Shown: piece by piece, positions 22,024 through 32,481 of the stretch
Numbering within the stretch: the first letter of the stretch is position 1
Layout of the letters: each line of letters opens with the position of its first letter
Assembly (NCBI GenBank): GCA_964019335.1
Contig: OZ025648.1
Span: forward strand, 682,001 to 746,000
From: Diplonema japonicum
Lineage: Eukaryota; Euglenozoa; Diplonemea; Diplonemida; Diplonemidae
DNA: 64,000 bases
Direction of reading: 5' to 3'
Program-made: the position numbers and the translations under genes
Notes under the pieces: model-generated
The model's database searches: none
The model's input: only the letters and a program-made list of their open reading frames with translations
Told to the model about the DNA's origin: nothing

Positions 22024-22710
22024 ATGGGTCGTCGTCCCGCCAAGTGCTACAGGTTCTGCAAGAACAAGCCGTACCCCAAGTCCAGGTTCTGCCGTGGTGT
22101 TCCTGACTCCAAGATCAGGTCTTTCGAGACCGGCAGGAAGAGGGCTGATGCTTCTGAGTTCCCCGCATGCGTGCACGTTATTTCCATGGAAAAAGAGCAG
22201 CTCTCCTCGGAGTGCCTTGAGGCCGCCCGTGTTGCCGCCAACAAGTACATGGTGAAGTCCTGTGGTAAGGATAACTTTCACCTTCGTATCCGTGTCCACC
22301 CTTACCACGTGCTGAGAATCAACAAGATGTTGTCCTGTGCTGGGGCGGATAGGCTCCAGACCGGAATGAGGGGTGCCTTCGGTAAGGCCCACGGTACCGC
22401 TGCCCGTGTGAAGATTGGTCAGATCATCTTGTCCATCCGTACCAGGGAGCAGTTCTCGGAGACCGCCACTGAGGCTCTTCGTCGTGCTAAGTTCAAGTTC
22501 GCTGGTCGTCAGTTGGTGTTGACCTCGCACAAGTGGGGGTTCACCCACTGCGTGAAGGAGGACTTCAAGGTATGAAAAAAGCAAAAAAATACAGAAGGCA
22601 ACCCACAACCACAGGAGAGGATGGAGAACAAGACCCTGCTTTACGACGGTTCCTTCTCCAAGAACGCCAGGCGTCACGGTGTCATCAGCTCCAGGAACTG
22701 CTTCGGCTAA
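22024..22710 (+). CDS. RPL10: Ribosomal protein L10 (uL16), copy 1
   Basis: Exons 22024-22569 and 22615-22710, intron 45 nt (GTATG...CCACAG), 213 residues, the normal length. [20 protein letters not shown], the invariant [13 protein letters not shown] loop and QIILSIRT identify eukaryotic uL16 of the 60S subunit, which sits near the peptidyl-transferase centre. The C-terminal exon reads [13 protein letters not shown] and ends RNCFG. An A-rich leader directly precedes the ATG. First of three tandem copies. Confidence 0.96.
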
Positions 22711-22798
22711 ACATCTTGTTAGTGGCAATATCATATATGGTTAGGATTTATTTACTCAGTACCACTAGACTATAACACAACAGTTTGCATATATAAAA

Positions 22799-23485
22799 AT
22801 GGGTCGTCGTCCCGCCAAGTGCTACAGGTTCTGCAAGAACAAGCCGTACCCCAAGTCCAGGTTCTGCCGTGGTGTTCCTGACTCCAAGATCAGGTCTTTC
22901 GAGACCGGCAGGAAGAGGGCTGATGCTTCTGAGTTCCCCGCATGCGTGCACGTTATTTCCATGGAAAAAGAGCAGCTCTCCTCGGAGTGCCTTGAGGCCG
23001 CCCGTGTTGCCGCCAACAAGTACATGGTGAAGTCCTGCGGTAAGGATAACTTTCACCTTCGTATCCGTGTCCACCCTTACCACGTGCTGAGAATCAACAA
23101 GATGTTGTCCTGTGCTGGGGCGGATAGGCTCCAGACCGGAATGAGGGGTGCCTTCGGTAAGGCCCACGGTACCGCTGCCCGTGTGAAGATTGGTCAGATC
23201 ATCTTGTCCATCCGTACCAGGGAGCAGTTCTCGGAGACCGCCACTGAGGCTCTTCGTCGTGCTAAGTTCAAGTTCGCTGGTCGTCAGTTGGTGTTGACCT
23301 CGCACAAGTGGGGGTTCACCCACTGCGTGAAGGAGGACTTCAAGGTATGAGAAGAACAAAGAAATACAGAAGGCAACCCACAACCACAGGAGAGGATGGA
23401 GAACAAGACCCTGCTTTACGACGGTTCCTTCTCCAAGAACGCCAGGCGTCACGGTGTCATCAGCTCCAGGAACTGCTTCGGCTAA
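22799..23485 (+). CDS. RPL10: Ribosomal protein L10 (uL16), copy 2
   Basis: Exons 22799-23344 and 23390-23485. The encoded protein appears identical to copies 1 and 3. Exon 1 differs by a silent TGC for TGT (Cys of VKSCGK). The 45-nt intron differs at a few bases after GTATGA from the otherwise identical introns of copies 1 and 3. The 88-base spacer before it shares no obvious sequence with the other two spacers, so homogenisation covers the gene but not the spacer. CAACAG 17 bases before the ATG is the likely acceptor. Confidence 0.96.
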
Positions 23486-23570
23486 GCATGTAGGGAAGTC
23501 AGTTAACCCATCAGTTCAGTTTTGCCATATGCCAGCTATTCACTGCACTACAGGCTATTAACACATAAAA

Positions 23571-24257
23571 ATGGGTCGTCGTCCCGCCAAGTGCTACAGG
23601 TTCTGCAAGAACAAGCCGTACCCCAAGTCCAGGTTCTGCCGTGGTGTTCCTGACTCCAAGATCAGGTCTTTCGAGACCGGCAGGAAGAGGGCTGATGCTT
23701 CTGAGTTCCCCGCATGCGTGCACGTTATTTCCATGGAAAAAGAGCAGCTCTCCTCGGAGTGCCTTGAGGCCGCCCGTGTTGCCGCCAACAAGTACATGGT
23801 GAAGTCCTGTGGTAAGGATAACTTTCACCTTCGTATCCGTGTCCACCCTTACCACGTGCTGAGAATCAACAAGATGTTGTCCTGTGCTGGGGCGGATAGG
23901 CTCCAGACCGGAATGAGGGGTGCCTTCGGTAAGGCCCACGGTACCGCTGCCCGTGTGAAGATTGGTCAGATCATCTTGTCCATCCGTACCAGGGAGCAGT
24001 TCTCGGAGACCGCCACTGAGGCTCTTCGTCGTGCTAAGTTCAAGTTCGCTGGTCGTCAGTTGGTGTTGACCTCGCACAAGTGGGGGTTCACCCACTGCGT
24101 GAAGGAGGACTTCAAGGTATGAAAAAAGCAAAAAAATACAGAAGGCAACCCACAACCACAGGAGAGGATGGAGAACAAGACCCTGCTTTACGACGGTTCC
24201 TTCTCCAAGAACGCCAGGCGTCACGGTGTCATCAGCTCCAGGAACTGCTTCGGCTAA
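23571..24257 (+). CDS. RPL10: Ribosomal protein L10 (uL16), copy 3
   Basis: Exons 23571-24116 and 24162-24257. Coding sequence and 45-nt intron match copy 1 essentially base for base. The spacer from copy 2 is 85 bases, with CTACAG as likely acceptor. Tandem repetition of a ribosomal protein gene is a usual way to raise dosage where genes lack individually regulated promoters. Confidence 0.96.
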
Positions 24258-25195
24258 ACACCTTGCTGAAGCCTGTTCAGTTTTTCTTTTATCTTCCATT
24301 TTCTATGCCCACGACAACATTAAAAAAAAAAAAAAAAAATAACGAGAAGTAGCCCTCTGCGTTCCCAAACCAAAGGCGCGCTTTAAGATGGATGGTTGCA
24401 AGAAGTATCAAGTCATTTATCACGTAGATGCCGGTGGAGGGAGAGGGTTAGTGTTTTTTTTTACTTCTTTTTGTTTTTTTTTTTACCCCCCTGCCCCCAC
24501 CACGCCCCCCTCCCACACCTACTCGTTTCATTTTCTTCATTTTTTATTGCAAATGCAAAACCCATGTTTGGCTTTGTGCTGGTGTTGCGAAAACCGTGAG
24601 GCGGCAGAAACAAAAAAAAAAAACAAAAACATGATGAAACCGTAGTTAAAGAACATTGGTCCATTCTATGAAGACACAGTCTCCTGATTCCCCTTTAACA
24701 CATAAATGACAGAAGGAACCTGACCATTTGAGATCCGAATTCGCCCCGATGGTGGCACAGAGCCCCGTACTTGGCTTTCCCCTCCTCAGCGGAAACAACG
24801 TAATCTGTTGCCATCTGGTGCCCATTCATGGTTCTCCCTCCAGTGTCAAATCGCAAAAGTCATTGCTATTGCATCTCGGCCGCTTTGCGGTATCGTCTGG
24901 GGCATCTTGCCTGAATCAGACCCCACTGTCCTTTTCGCTCTTTTTTTCCACTGTTTCTCTCCACAGTTTCGCAGAAAATAAAAAATGAAGCGACTAGAAG
25001 CACCCTGAGCGGCATGCTACGCCATACAAGCTGGCTGAACTACAGATGAGATGATTCAAGCCTCTGGCTTCTTCTGTGGCGTACACTTTCCCCTATCTTT
25101 CTCTTTTTATGTACTTATCGTTAGAAATGATTTCAAGTTTACCCTTCCTACAGCAGGCTCCTTGCTAAAGGAGGGGGGAAATAAATTTGAGTAAT
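24258..25195. other. Spacer with a complex but unassigned island
   Basis: A and T runs to about 24620, then a complex island at about 24640-25180 without a convincing coding frame. The best open frame (24728-24988, 86 residues) is Ser/Leu-rich and lacks domain features. ATGATGA near 24630 and CTGA near 24684 are spaced like C/D snoRNA boxes, but no terminal stem is seen. Confidence 0.5.
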
Positions 25196-25618
25196 ATGGA
25201 ATTACAGAAAAACAGAGGGATGTGCACAAGGAACGCCCTGTGGGCACTTGTGTTGGGTACCGCATTGGTCAGTGTGGCCCTGGTGTACGTGGACTCGGGT
25301 GAGTACTTGAGTATTTCAGTAGGAGATGAAGTAGCTTTCGCAGGGACGGTATTCATCCCCCTGTTGGCCGTGGCGGCGATGTATAGTTATCGATTTTATA
25401 TAGGGGCTGACTTTGAGGGCATACCCTGCAAGAGATCCTCCTCAGATATGCTCAGCATGGGTTTGTTCACAGCGGGGTTCCTCCTCCCTCCTCTTTGGCC
25501 GCTCAATGCTACCATTCACCTCCGTTCTGACTACAAGCGCACGAAATTCTGGGCCGCTTTCTCACTCCTCACCACCATCATCCTCCTTGCAGTCCTCCCC
25601 GCCTTGCTAGTCCCTTGA
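25196..25618 (+). CDS. Small four-pass membrane protein of unknown function
   Basis: 140 residues if started at 25196, or 132 if started at the ATG at 25220, which follows ATTACAG and AACAG acceptor-like sites. Hydrophobic segments: ALWALVLGTALVSVALVYV, then FAGTVFIPLLAVAAMYSYRF, then LFTAGFLLPPLWPL, then a C-terminal FSLLTTIILLAVLPALLV. No signal peptide or known motif is visible. Codon use resembles the neighbouring real genes and the stop lies just before renewed low-complexity sequence. Confidence 0.65.
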   Translation: MELQKNRGMCTRNALWALVLGTALVSVALVYVDSGEYLSISVGDEVAFAGTVFIPLLAVAAMYSYRFYIGADFEGIPCKRSSSDMLSMGLFTAGFLLPPLWPLNATIHLRSDYKRTKFWAAFSLLTTIILLAVLPALLVP

Positions 25619-25820
25619 CGTCGAAGGAGATTAGCCAGCAAACAGTTTGTTCTAATAATAGATATGTCAAATATATGGTATTTTCTTGTCAAGACAAAAC
25701 CCCGATCTTCTAAAAAAGTTTTTTTTTGAAGTTTTGCAAAGAAAAAAAAAAATGCACTAAAGCGGTCCAATTGGTGAAGGGACTCTAGCACCACAGCCCA
25801 AACGCGGTTTTAAGCCGTTT

Positions 25821-25854
<34 letters not shown>

Positions 25855-25960
25855 CTACCCATTTTTTGCAAGAACGAGTCTTTGACTTGTCTAAACAAAA
25901 GGGGAACGTTGGCAACGTGTTTCAGATTGACAAATTTCTCCAGGTTTTACCTGGCACGCA
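25619..25960. other. Spacer
   Basis: Mixed sequence followed by a T run (about 25823-25853). CTCCAG near 25943 and an A-rich leader just before an ATG at 25972 look like the start region of a gene. Confidence 0.5.
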
Positions 25961-25971
25961 CAAACAAAAAG

Positions 25972-26479
25972 ATGACGGCACTAGACTGGGATGATCTGGT
26001 CCAATACGCGGACCTGGAGTGCCCCTCGGGAAGTACCCGTGCACCTCACCTCGCGGACTGTGTCTTCGAGGACCTCGCACGGTGACACGGTAGTGCACTG
26101 TGCGAGATGCGATGCTAAGGGGCAGAAGACATGTCTGTCCTCTCGCTGCCCCCCACGCCTAGGTCAGGCGTTTCTTCCAGTGGAAGAATCCACCCAGTGG
26201 GTGCCCCCCATGTATATGGGCGGTTAGAAAGCTTGGCGAAGCTTTGGTCCTGTCGACCCGGTGGTGGAGTCCCCTCCATCAGCGGACCTCAGTGAGGTTC
26301 AGACTAGTACTCCAGGGCGAGGGCGGCCGCCAAGAAGTCCGACCACGTTGACGCTGCAACAAAAAATGCCCTCGACCGCAGAGGCCTGCAGCGCCTACTC
26401 GCCAACATTACTCCAAAAAGCGCAAGACCTTGTGAAGGTCGGGGTTGACTCCACCCTCCCTTTGACGCCCGTGGCGTAG
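25972..26479 (+). pseudogene. Decayed coding remnant with Cys-rich motif
   Basis: The ATG at 25972 sits in an acceptor-plus-A-rich-leader context like real genes here and reads MTALDWDDLVQYADLECPSG before a stop at 26083-26085. A second frame continues with a zinc-knuckle-like VHCARCDAKGQKTCLSSRC and stops at 26224-26226. A third reads RARAAAKKSDHVDAATKNAL as a plausible helix before stopping. A 34-nt GT...AG removal around 26052-26085 would join the first two frames, so an intact short gene is possible. Most likely it is a broken gene or the 5' part of a dead mobile element. The high complexity contrasts sharply with both flanks. Confidence 0.35.
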
Positions 26480-26745
26480 GTGTCACACTTCCCCATATTA
26501 GGACAGGCTCAACGCCTATTTTTCTTTCCAAAAACTGTTTTAAAAAACGTGCAGCATTCTGCATTTCTTTGTTGTTGCTTTTTTTGAAGTCCCTTTCCCC
26601 CTCTTTAGTGTTTTTTTTACAGCATTTATGGGAAACTGGAGGTCACGACAATACCGTATTTATGACTACATATATTTCTTACACTTTTTTCTTTGTATTC
26701 TCTTATTAGGCTTGCACGGCGTGTTTTCAACATATCACTAGAGAT

Positions 26746-27234
26746 ATGGCTGCAGCAGTGCCACCCGAAGAGTGCCCGCCCGACGGCTGGTGTTTCGTGG
26801 GCGAAGGCTCTACAGTGTTCAGGAGCTTCGAATGGGTGCTGAAGGTGTTTTCAACGGAGAACAAATTTGAGTACTCCTACACAACCATCATAAAGGGTAT
26901 ACGGGCTTCGCTGCACAGGAGGGGACACTACGAGGTGGCAGGCGGACGGTTATTCTGCACTGTAGAGGGTAAGATCCGGATAACGAGAGGGAACGGTCCG
27001 CCCTCCGTCACCCCTGACCCCGTGAGGGGGCATGAACAGCTTGTGTTCGACTTCGGAGACGGCGTCCTCACGTCAGATGAGGCAACACCGATGGAAGCGA
27101 AGCTGGTGCTGAAGCCGCTCGAGGTGTCGAGGGCATGCAAAGACTTATTGGACTTCCGCCCACCCGAGAGGGAGGATGATACAGTCTTCCCTCCTGTAGA
27201 AGAGCGCCCATCTGTCATAGAAGAAGTAGAATAG
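26746..27234 (+). CDS. Orphan protein
   Basis: 162 residues, single exon, starting at the first ATG after a T-rich stretch and TATTAG. The central part (SFEWVLKVFSTENKFEYSYT, then GIRASLHRRGHYEVAGGRLF) is alpha/beta in character; the C-terminal third is acidic and Pro-rich and ends IEEVE. No membrane segment or catalytic motif. Coding composition is like the neighbours. The ribokinase ATG is 65 bases downstream of its stop codon. Confidence 0.65.
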   Translation: MAAAVPPEECPPDGWCFVGEGSTVFRSFEWVLKVFSTENKFEYSYTTIIKGIRASLHRRGHYEVAGGRLFCTVEGKIRITRGNGPPSVTPDPVRGHEQLVFDFGDGVLTSDEATPMEAKLVLKPLEVSRACKDLLDFRPPEREDDTVFPPVEERPSVIEEVE

Positions 27235-27299
27235 AGCATTGTTGTTGTATCAAGGCACCTGCACCATGCACAGCACACAGGAGAAAGACATACAAACCA

Positions 27300-28285
27300 A
27301 TGACATCGAAACACATGACGGTGGTAGGGGCGTGCTTCATGGACTACGTCTCGTACGTGGACAGGTTCCCCATGGCGGGGGAGACGCTGCACGTGAACGA
27401 CTTCAAAAAGGGCTTCGGTGGGAAGGGGGCGAACCAGGCTGTGATGATGGGGAAGCTTGGCGGCAGGGTGCGGATGGTGGGCCTGGTCGGCACTGACGGC
27501 GACGGGGAGGAGTACTTGAAGAACTTCGAAAGGGAAGGGATCGAGACGAAGTACGTGACGAAGGTGGAAGGAGAGTCGACGGGGCTGGCGAAGATCCTGG
27601 TGGATAAGACAGGCGAGAACACGATTGTGATCTGCCCGAACGCAACAAAGAAGGTCTCAGTGGAGCACATGAAGGGGCTCGACTGGATGGAGGGCACGGA
27701 CATGGTCGTGTGCCAGAACGAAGTCCCGTTGGATGCAAACCTGTGGGCGCTGGAGCAGGCATCCAAGGCGGGGAAGCAGACTGTGTACATCCCCGCACCT
27801 GCCCCTACACCCGAACAGCTCCCGAAGCTGCTGCCTGTTATGCAGTATGTGTCGGTGATCGCACCTAACCAGCACGAGGCATCCATCATGCTGGGCTACA
27901 CTGTCAATGGCATTGAAGAGGGCAAGAAGGCAGTGCTGGACCTCAGGGAAAAGGTCTTGAAAAACGCCTCCTCCGCTGTTATCATCACAATGGGCGGCGA
28001 CGGCTGCATTGTGCTGGAGCCGAACTGCACCACCGCAGTACACGTCCCTGCCTCCAAGATCCCTAAGGAGCACATCATCGACACCACTGGTGCTGGTGAC
28101 TGCTTCGCTGGCTCCTTCTGCTACTACCTCTCCACAGGATGCTCTTTGCTAGACGCCGTTACTAAGGTATGTACCTTGACACACTGTTGCAACACCAACA
28201 GGCCAACGTCTGTGCCGGCGTGTCGGTGCAACGCAAGGGAACTCAGTCGTCCTACCCATCAGCAGAGGAGGTCGCCAAACTGTAG
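27300..28285 (+). CDS. RBKS: Ribokinase, two exons, C-terminal AKL
   Basis: Exons 27300-28166 and 28202-28285, intron 35 nt (GTATG...CAACAG), 316 residues. This is a pfkB-family sugar kinase that phosphorylates ribose to ribose 5-phosphate. Seen: the N-terminal substrate motif (GGKGANQAVMMGKLG), the ATP/anion-hole motif DTTGAGDCFAGSF with the catalytic Asp, and the typical ribokinase ending VSVQRKGTQSSYPSAEEV. The last three residues are AKL, which fits the peroxisomal/glycosomal PTS1 consensus. An in-frame ATG five codons later (MTVVGAC) is an alternative start. Confidence 0.93.
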
Positions 28286-28613
28286 GGGGGGGGTTTTTTT
28301 TTTCCCCTCTATTTTTTTTCTCCGCGGAAAAAAAACCAATGCAATTGTAACGAGGGGGTCTGGTACAAAGTAAAAAGAAAAATTAATTATACAACAAGAA
28401 ACAAAAAAAAGGCGAGAAAAAAAAGAGGGGGGGGAACTATCGAGATCTTCACATACCCAATACCATATTGTAACGTTCTGACTTTCATATCCCTTTCAAC
28501 GGTTGCCCACACCATTTTTTCCTTTTCAAAAAAAAAAAAAAATCAGCCAAAGGGGCACGTTGTCGATACATGGGGTGTAGTAGCCGTGGGGCTTGGCTTG
28601 GGTGTGACTAGAA
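28286..28613. other. Spacer
   Basis: G, T and A runs to about 28430, then mixed sequence without a coding frame. The final GTGACTAG at 28604-28611 may be the acceptor of the next gene. Confidence 0.5.
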
Positions 28614-31600
28614 ATGGCTGTGACTATTGCAGCGGTTATAGCTCCATTACCGAATAATGATGACGAGGAGGACACGAAATCCAAAGGGCAGAGCTGCGAG
28701 GCGGATTTGGAAACAAAGGAGAGCACAATGGCGTGGGAAGAGGGTGATCTGGAGCTACCTGCAGACGTGTCTGAAAAGGTATGCACGACACTACCTCTCC
28801 CTCGACCACACCACACACACACACACACAGATCATATCGACAATGACAAAGCGGCAGAAGGTACACGCCATCCTTGACGCCACAGGATTCCAAGAGGAGC
28901 ACTACGCGGATCGGAACCGCATTTTGCGCAACATAGCGCTGATCATCTCCTTCTCGCTCATCATTTTCAGCGTAATCATCTTCACCTTAGACTCCCTCCC
29001 CGCCTATTATCGGCGAGATCTTCTATCCTTCTTTGTCAGCGAGGCTGTGTGCATCGGGTGGTTCACCATAGAACTCTTCACTCGTGCTGTTACTTGCTCC
29101 GACATGCCTAGCTTCTCAAAATCCCCTATGAACTGGATTGATCTTGTGGCTATATTCCCATTTTATATGGATATCGTGGTCAGGTTTACCGGGTCAAGCG
29201 GGGCGTCAAATGCGAACGGTTTGGTATGAATTTCTTTTTTTTTTTAATTTCTTTTTTAACCCATAACACTCCGGGGCCTATCTACATAGGGGTCCCTTTT
29301 TTGCTCCTTTTCATAATTTGACGGGGAAAATGGCAGCATTTAACCCCCGTTTGCAGGTAAAACGGGTTTTTTGGACCAGGAAAAATTAAAAAAAAGCTCA
29401 AAAATTAATAAAAATACAAAGGGGATGAAGAGTTGAATGGCCGTAGGGTGCTCAAAAACGACCATGTCAAAATGGGTTGTGCACGGGGGGGTGTAAATTG
29501 AGCATCTTGGGACAAAAAAAGCAGCATCAGGACCCCTCAGATGTCTCAGACCGAGAGAAGTGCCTATTTGCGGGTGGAATATCGGCCTCGAAATCGTCAA
29601 GAAGCCTTTTTGGGGTGATGGAAGAGTGGTACGAAAAAAGCACTTATTTGGACAGAGGTGTTGGTTACAGGTGTAGCATTTGTAGATTGTGCGTTTTGTG
29701 TCATCCTTTCAACCTGCAGAACCTGGAGTTGCCCCCTTTGAGTGGTTGGTGGTCACGTTTGGTGTAATCTGGGGTGTCGGGTGTGTGTGCTCCACTAGTT
29801 GGGTGCCGGGAGTGGTGTTTTTGCAACGCTGGACCCATCATTTAGGCTCTCTCGAAAGCGCTCTTTAAAAGCAGCCAGGGTTTTGTATCTCTTTGGCTGA
29901 ACCCTAACCATATTTTATTTAAAGTGCAAGGCAGTTAACTATTGTCACTTCTAGGGCCCACCAGAAGAGTCCGCAACACTCCAACGAAATGCAAGCCCCC
30001 TCACAGTTTTTTCACAGGGCTTCGGCCAGACCCACAGTCGAAAAGTAGTTATTGCAAACTACCGTGTTGTCGTTCCCCGAAAATTCCCCGTTAACCCCAG
30101 CACCACCTTTTCCACGACACTGAAATCTTCAAGTGCGTGCCCCTCGATTTTGGTGGCGTGGATGTGAAAACGCGAAAGATAACCCGTGCTCACGCAGTTT
30201 AGGCAGTATATTTTTATGCCATCTCTCTTACGCTTGAGAGGACAGTAGACCCCAAGCCCCCCCAATTGCCCCGTGACGGTACGAGTGTCTCGTCAATGCT
30301 TAAATATTTTCCTGGCACTGCTGTTTTTGCCCACTTGTTACCAATTCTGTCCAGAAACCCTCGTGTCTTCCACAACACATCACCGTTTGACTCTTCTGTG
30401 TGAGTGAAGTGGAGGCTACTTTTAATTTCCTGGTAGCGTCTCCTGGGCTTCGTGTTACTGAAAAGGGGGATTTTCATGGGTCCTGTGGACCAATACGTTT
30501 GCTAATTCTGGGCACGCCGCAAACCCATTATAATGCTCAATCCGAGAAAGCGGTGGAGTCCTGGGTTGAAATCTTATCAATCTCAGCGTCCTTTTGCTTG
30601 TTTGTCTCTTCTTGGATGACGTCTGTGAACTTCTTATCAAAAAACCGAAGGAATAATCATTTTGCGTCGTCAGGTTTCTGCGTACCACGGGACAGCTTTT
30701 TTCCCCCCCACCGGCCTATTTTATGGTCTCTATGGAGTTGGTACCCATGAAGGTTGGACCTCGTCCGTAGCTGTTTTGGCTTTACCTTTGCGTTTTTTGG
30801 ACACAGTCTGCACACCCGTTATTTTGCGTTTTTTCGCCTATCCACTCGGATTTGGGACCCACTTGGTGGGTGGATAACAAGGTAAAGTGATGCAGTGCAA
30901 CATGAATTGCAGTTGAAAATAACTCCTCACTATAGTCGTTCTTGGAGATCCAGGGGTCGTGGGGACGAAAAAGTACTTAGAGAAAAAAACGATTTTTCAA
31001 AACGACAAATATTTGCGCCTTGGAGTGTTATGGGTTAAATAAATTTATTATTTATCAGGTGTTGCTCAGAGTGATACGCCTTACCCGGGCGTTCAGGGTG
31101 TTCAAACTCTCAAAGTACAATGAGGGCGTGCAGATAGTAGTGGCGGCGGTGGTTCGGAGTCAAGACGCCCTGTCGCTGCTAGCATTTCTCATGATGATCG
31201 CAACGGTGCTCTTCGGGTCGAGCATGTTCTACGCCGAACAAGGCGCTGCTGATTTCAGCGAAACAGAACGAAGATGGATCCGACGGGAAGCTTACGGCGG
31301 TGATGCAGTGCAGCATCCTTTTAAATCCATACCACACGCCTTCTGGTGGTGTCTTGTCACGGTATATATACTTCAAAAAAAAAAAAAAAAAAAAGGTCAC
31401 TTCCGTGGGGTATGGGGATATGTACCCTGTTACACTCCCTGGGTACTTGGTGGGATGTGGGACTATGATGACGGGGATGTTGCTGGTAGCCTTCCCGATC
31501 ATCATTCTTGGTGCCAATTTCACGGAGGCTCGGATTGAGTACTTTAAAGACAAGGAGCTGGACTTGCAATTTCGTCGGTACCAGCGGCGGTACCTAGTGG

Positions 31601-31839
31601 AACATTTACGAGGGCCTATGAGTACGGAGGACATTCTGCAGGTTATTGACACAATACCTCCCATTCCTGAGGTGATGGAGATCATAGGCCCCAACATCGA
31701 TAGTGATGATGTTACAGATCTCATCGCACTCTTGAGCTCTCGCCTTGAAAGTCTGGAGCAAAAAATGGAAAACTGTCAGCAAGAAAAAAAGGACCTCCGA
31801 AGTAGTGGATTCAAGTATATTGATAACACATCTACTTAA
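28614..31839 (+). CDS. Voltage-gated K+ channel (Kv type), four exons, transposon in intron 2
   Basis: Exons 28614-28778, 28831-29223, 31059-31361 and 31396-31839; every exon is a multiple of three; 434 residues. S1 is ALIISFSLIIFSVIIFTL. S2 includes VSEAVCIGWFTIELFTRAVT, with its acidic residue. S3 is DLVAIFPFYMDIVV. S4 is RVIRLTRAFRVFKLSKY, with Arg/Lys every third position. S5, a pore helix with FWWCLVT, the K+-selectivity filter TSVGYGD and S6 follow, then a short C-terminal coiled coil. It would assemble as a tetramer in the membrane. Intron 1 is 52 nt. Intron 2 is 1835 nt because a piggyBac element sits in it (about 56 nt without it). Intron 3 is 34 nt, mostly A, and ends immediately before the codons of the selectivity filter. 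Confidence 0.92.
29260..29272 (+). repeat. piggyBac terminal inverted repeat, left
   Basis: CCCATAACACTCC directly after TTAA at 29256-29259; the similarity to the right end continues imperfectly for several bases. Confidence 0.88.
29960..30688 (-). pseudogene. Broken piggyBac transposase
   Basis: Read on the minus strand. About 30477-30214 gives a DDE_Tnp_1_7-like segment, with SLHFTHTEESNGDVLWKTRG then VPGKYLSIDETLVPSRG, whose Asp is the first catalytic residue. A frame change leads to GIKIYCLNCVSTGYLSRFHI (30265-30059), the next conserved block. Another frame change leads to TVVCNNYFSTVGLAEAL, where the second catalytic Asp is replaced by Asn, followed by an in-frame stop. Three frames, a stop and a lost catalytic residue make it inactive. 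The N-terminal part (30688-30455) is not recognisable. Confidence 0.82.
31022..31034 (-). repeat. piggyBac terminal inverted repeat, right
   Basis: GGAGTGTTATGGG, the exact complement of the left terminus, directly before TTAA at 31035-31038. Confidence 0.88.
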
Positions 31840-32481
31840 CTGCTGACGGGGGTGGGGGGAGGGGAAAAAAAAAACAAAAAAAAATTACCCCTTCCGGGAT
31901 ATGATTTTTTTTTGTTTTTTTTTTTGTCTTGCAGTCTTAATATTTTTTGCTGTCCCCTTGATTCCCCCGCTCCCTTTTGTTTGTTTTTTTTTCCCCCTTT
32001 TTTTCTTTTTCTTGTTTTTATTCTTCACTACTTTTGTAGTTCGGTTGTCTTCTTCAGTAAAGGAATAACAAAAAAAAAATCTTATTTTTATTTTTGCTGT
32101 GAAGGGATACAGCAGGAGGTGCCCCTCGTTTTTGTCTTTTAGTTTCGGTTTTACAGCCGACTGGACTGCCCACTGATCTTTTCCCCCCCACCCTACCACT
32201 TCCTCCCTGTCCCCCCTGTTTTTTTTTTTTTTCTTTCTTTTTTTTTCTTCTTCTTTTTTCCCTTTTTTTTTCCCACCCTCCGTTCCCTTTCTACATTTTT
32301 TTAAAATTCTGAGCCATCCTTGTACTGGAGCTGTCCTATTGGCCTGTCGTCTTTGTTGCGGTTAGTGGTGCACGGGGGAGTGGAAAGAATTTTTTTTTTA
32401 CATTTATATATTTAGTTGTACACAGGCAAGAGCTGCCCTTTCCTCTTGTGAGATAAAAAAAAAAATAATACACCAGAATAC
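31840..32481. other. Homopolymer-rich spacer
   Basis: Mostly T, C and A runs, with a C/T-rich segment (32180-32300) and an A-rich leader directly before the G6PD ATG. No gene seen. Confidence 0.6.

Larger units (their letters stand above)
29260..31034 (-). mobile_element. Degenerate piggyBac transposon inside the K+ channel intron
   Basis: 1775 bp bounded by 13-bp perfect inverted repeats (CCCATAACACTCC and its complement) and flanked on both sides by TTAA (29256-29259 and 31035-31038), the target duplication specific to piggyBac. The minus strand encodes broken pieces of a piggyBac-type transposase. Removing the element and one TTAA leaves a normal 56-nt intron, so the insertion was into a pre-existing intron. 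Its coding direction is opposite to the host gene. Confidence 0.9.

Noticed and set aside
21952-24299. Long minus-strand open frames opposite the three RPL10 genes
   Set aside because: They are identical in all copies only because the plus-strand gene is; they lack domain features and mirror RPL10 codons.
24630-24690. Possible C/D-box snoRNA (ATGATGA ... CTGA)
   Set aside because: No terminal stem or internal D'/C' boxes; such short motifs occur by chance.
24728-24988. 86-residue open frame
   Set aside because: Ser/Leu-rich, no acceptor-leader context, no recognisable structure.
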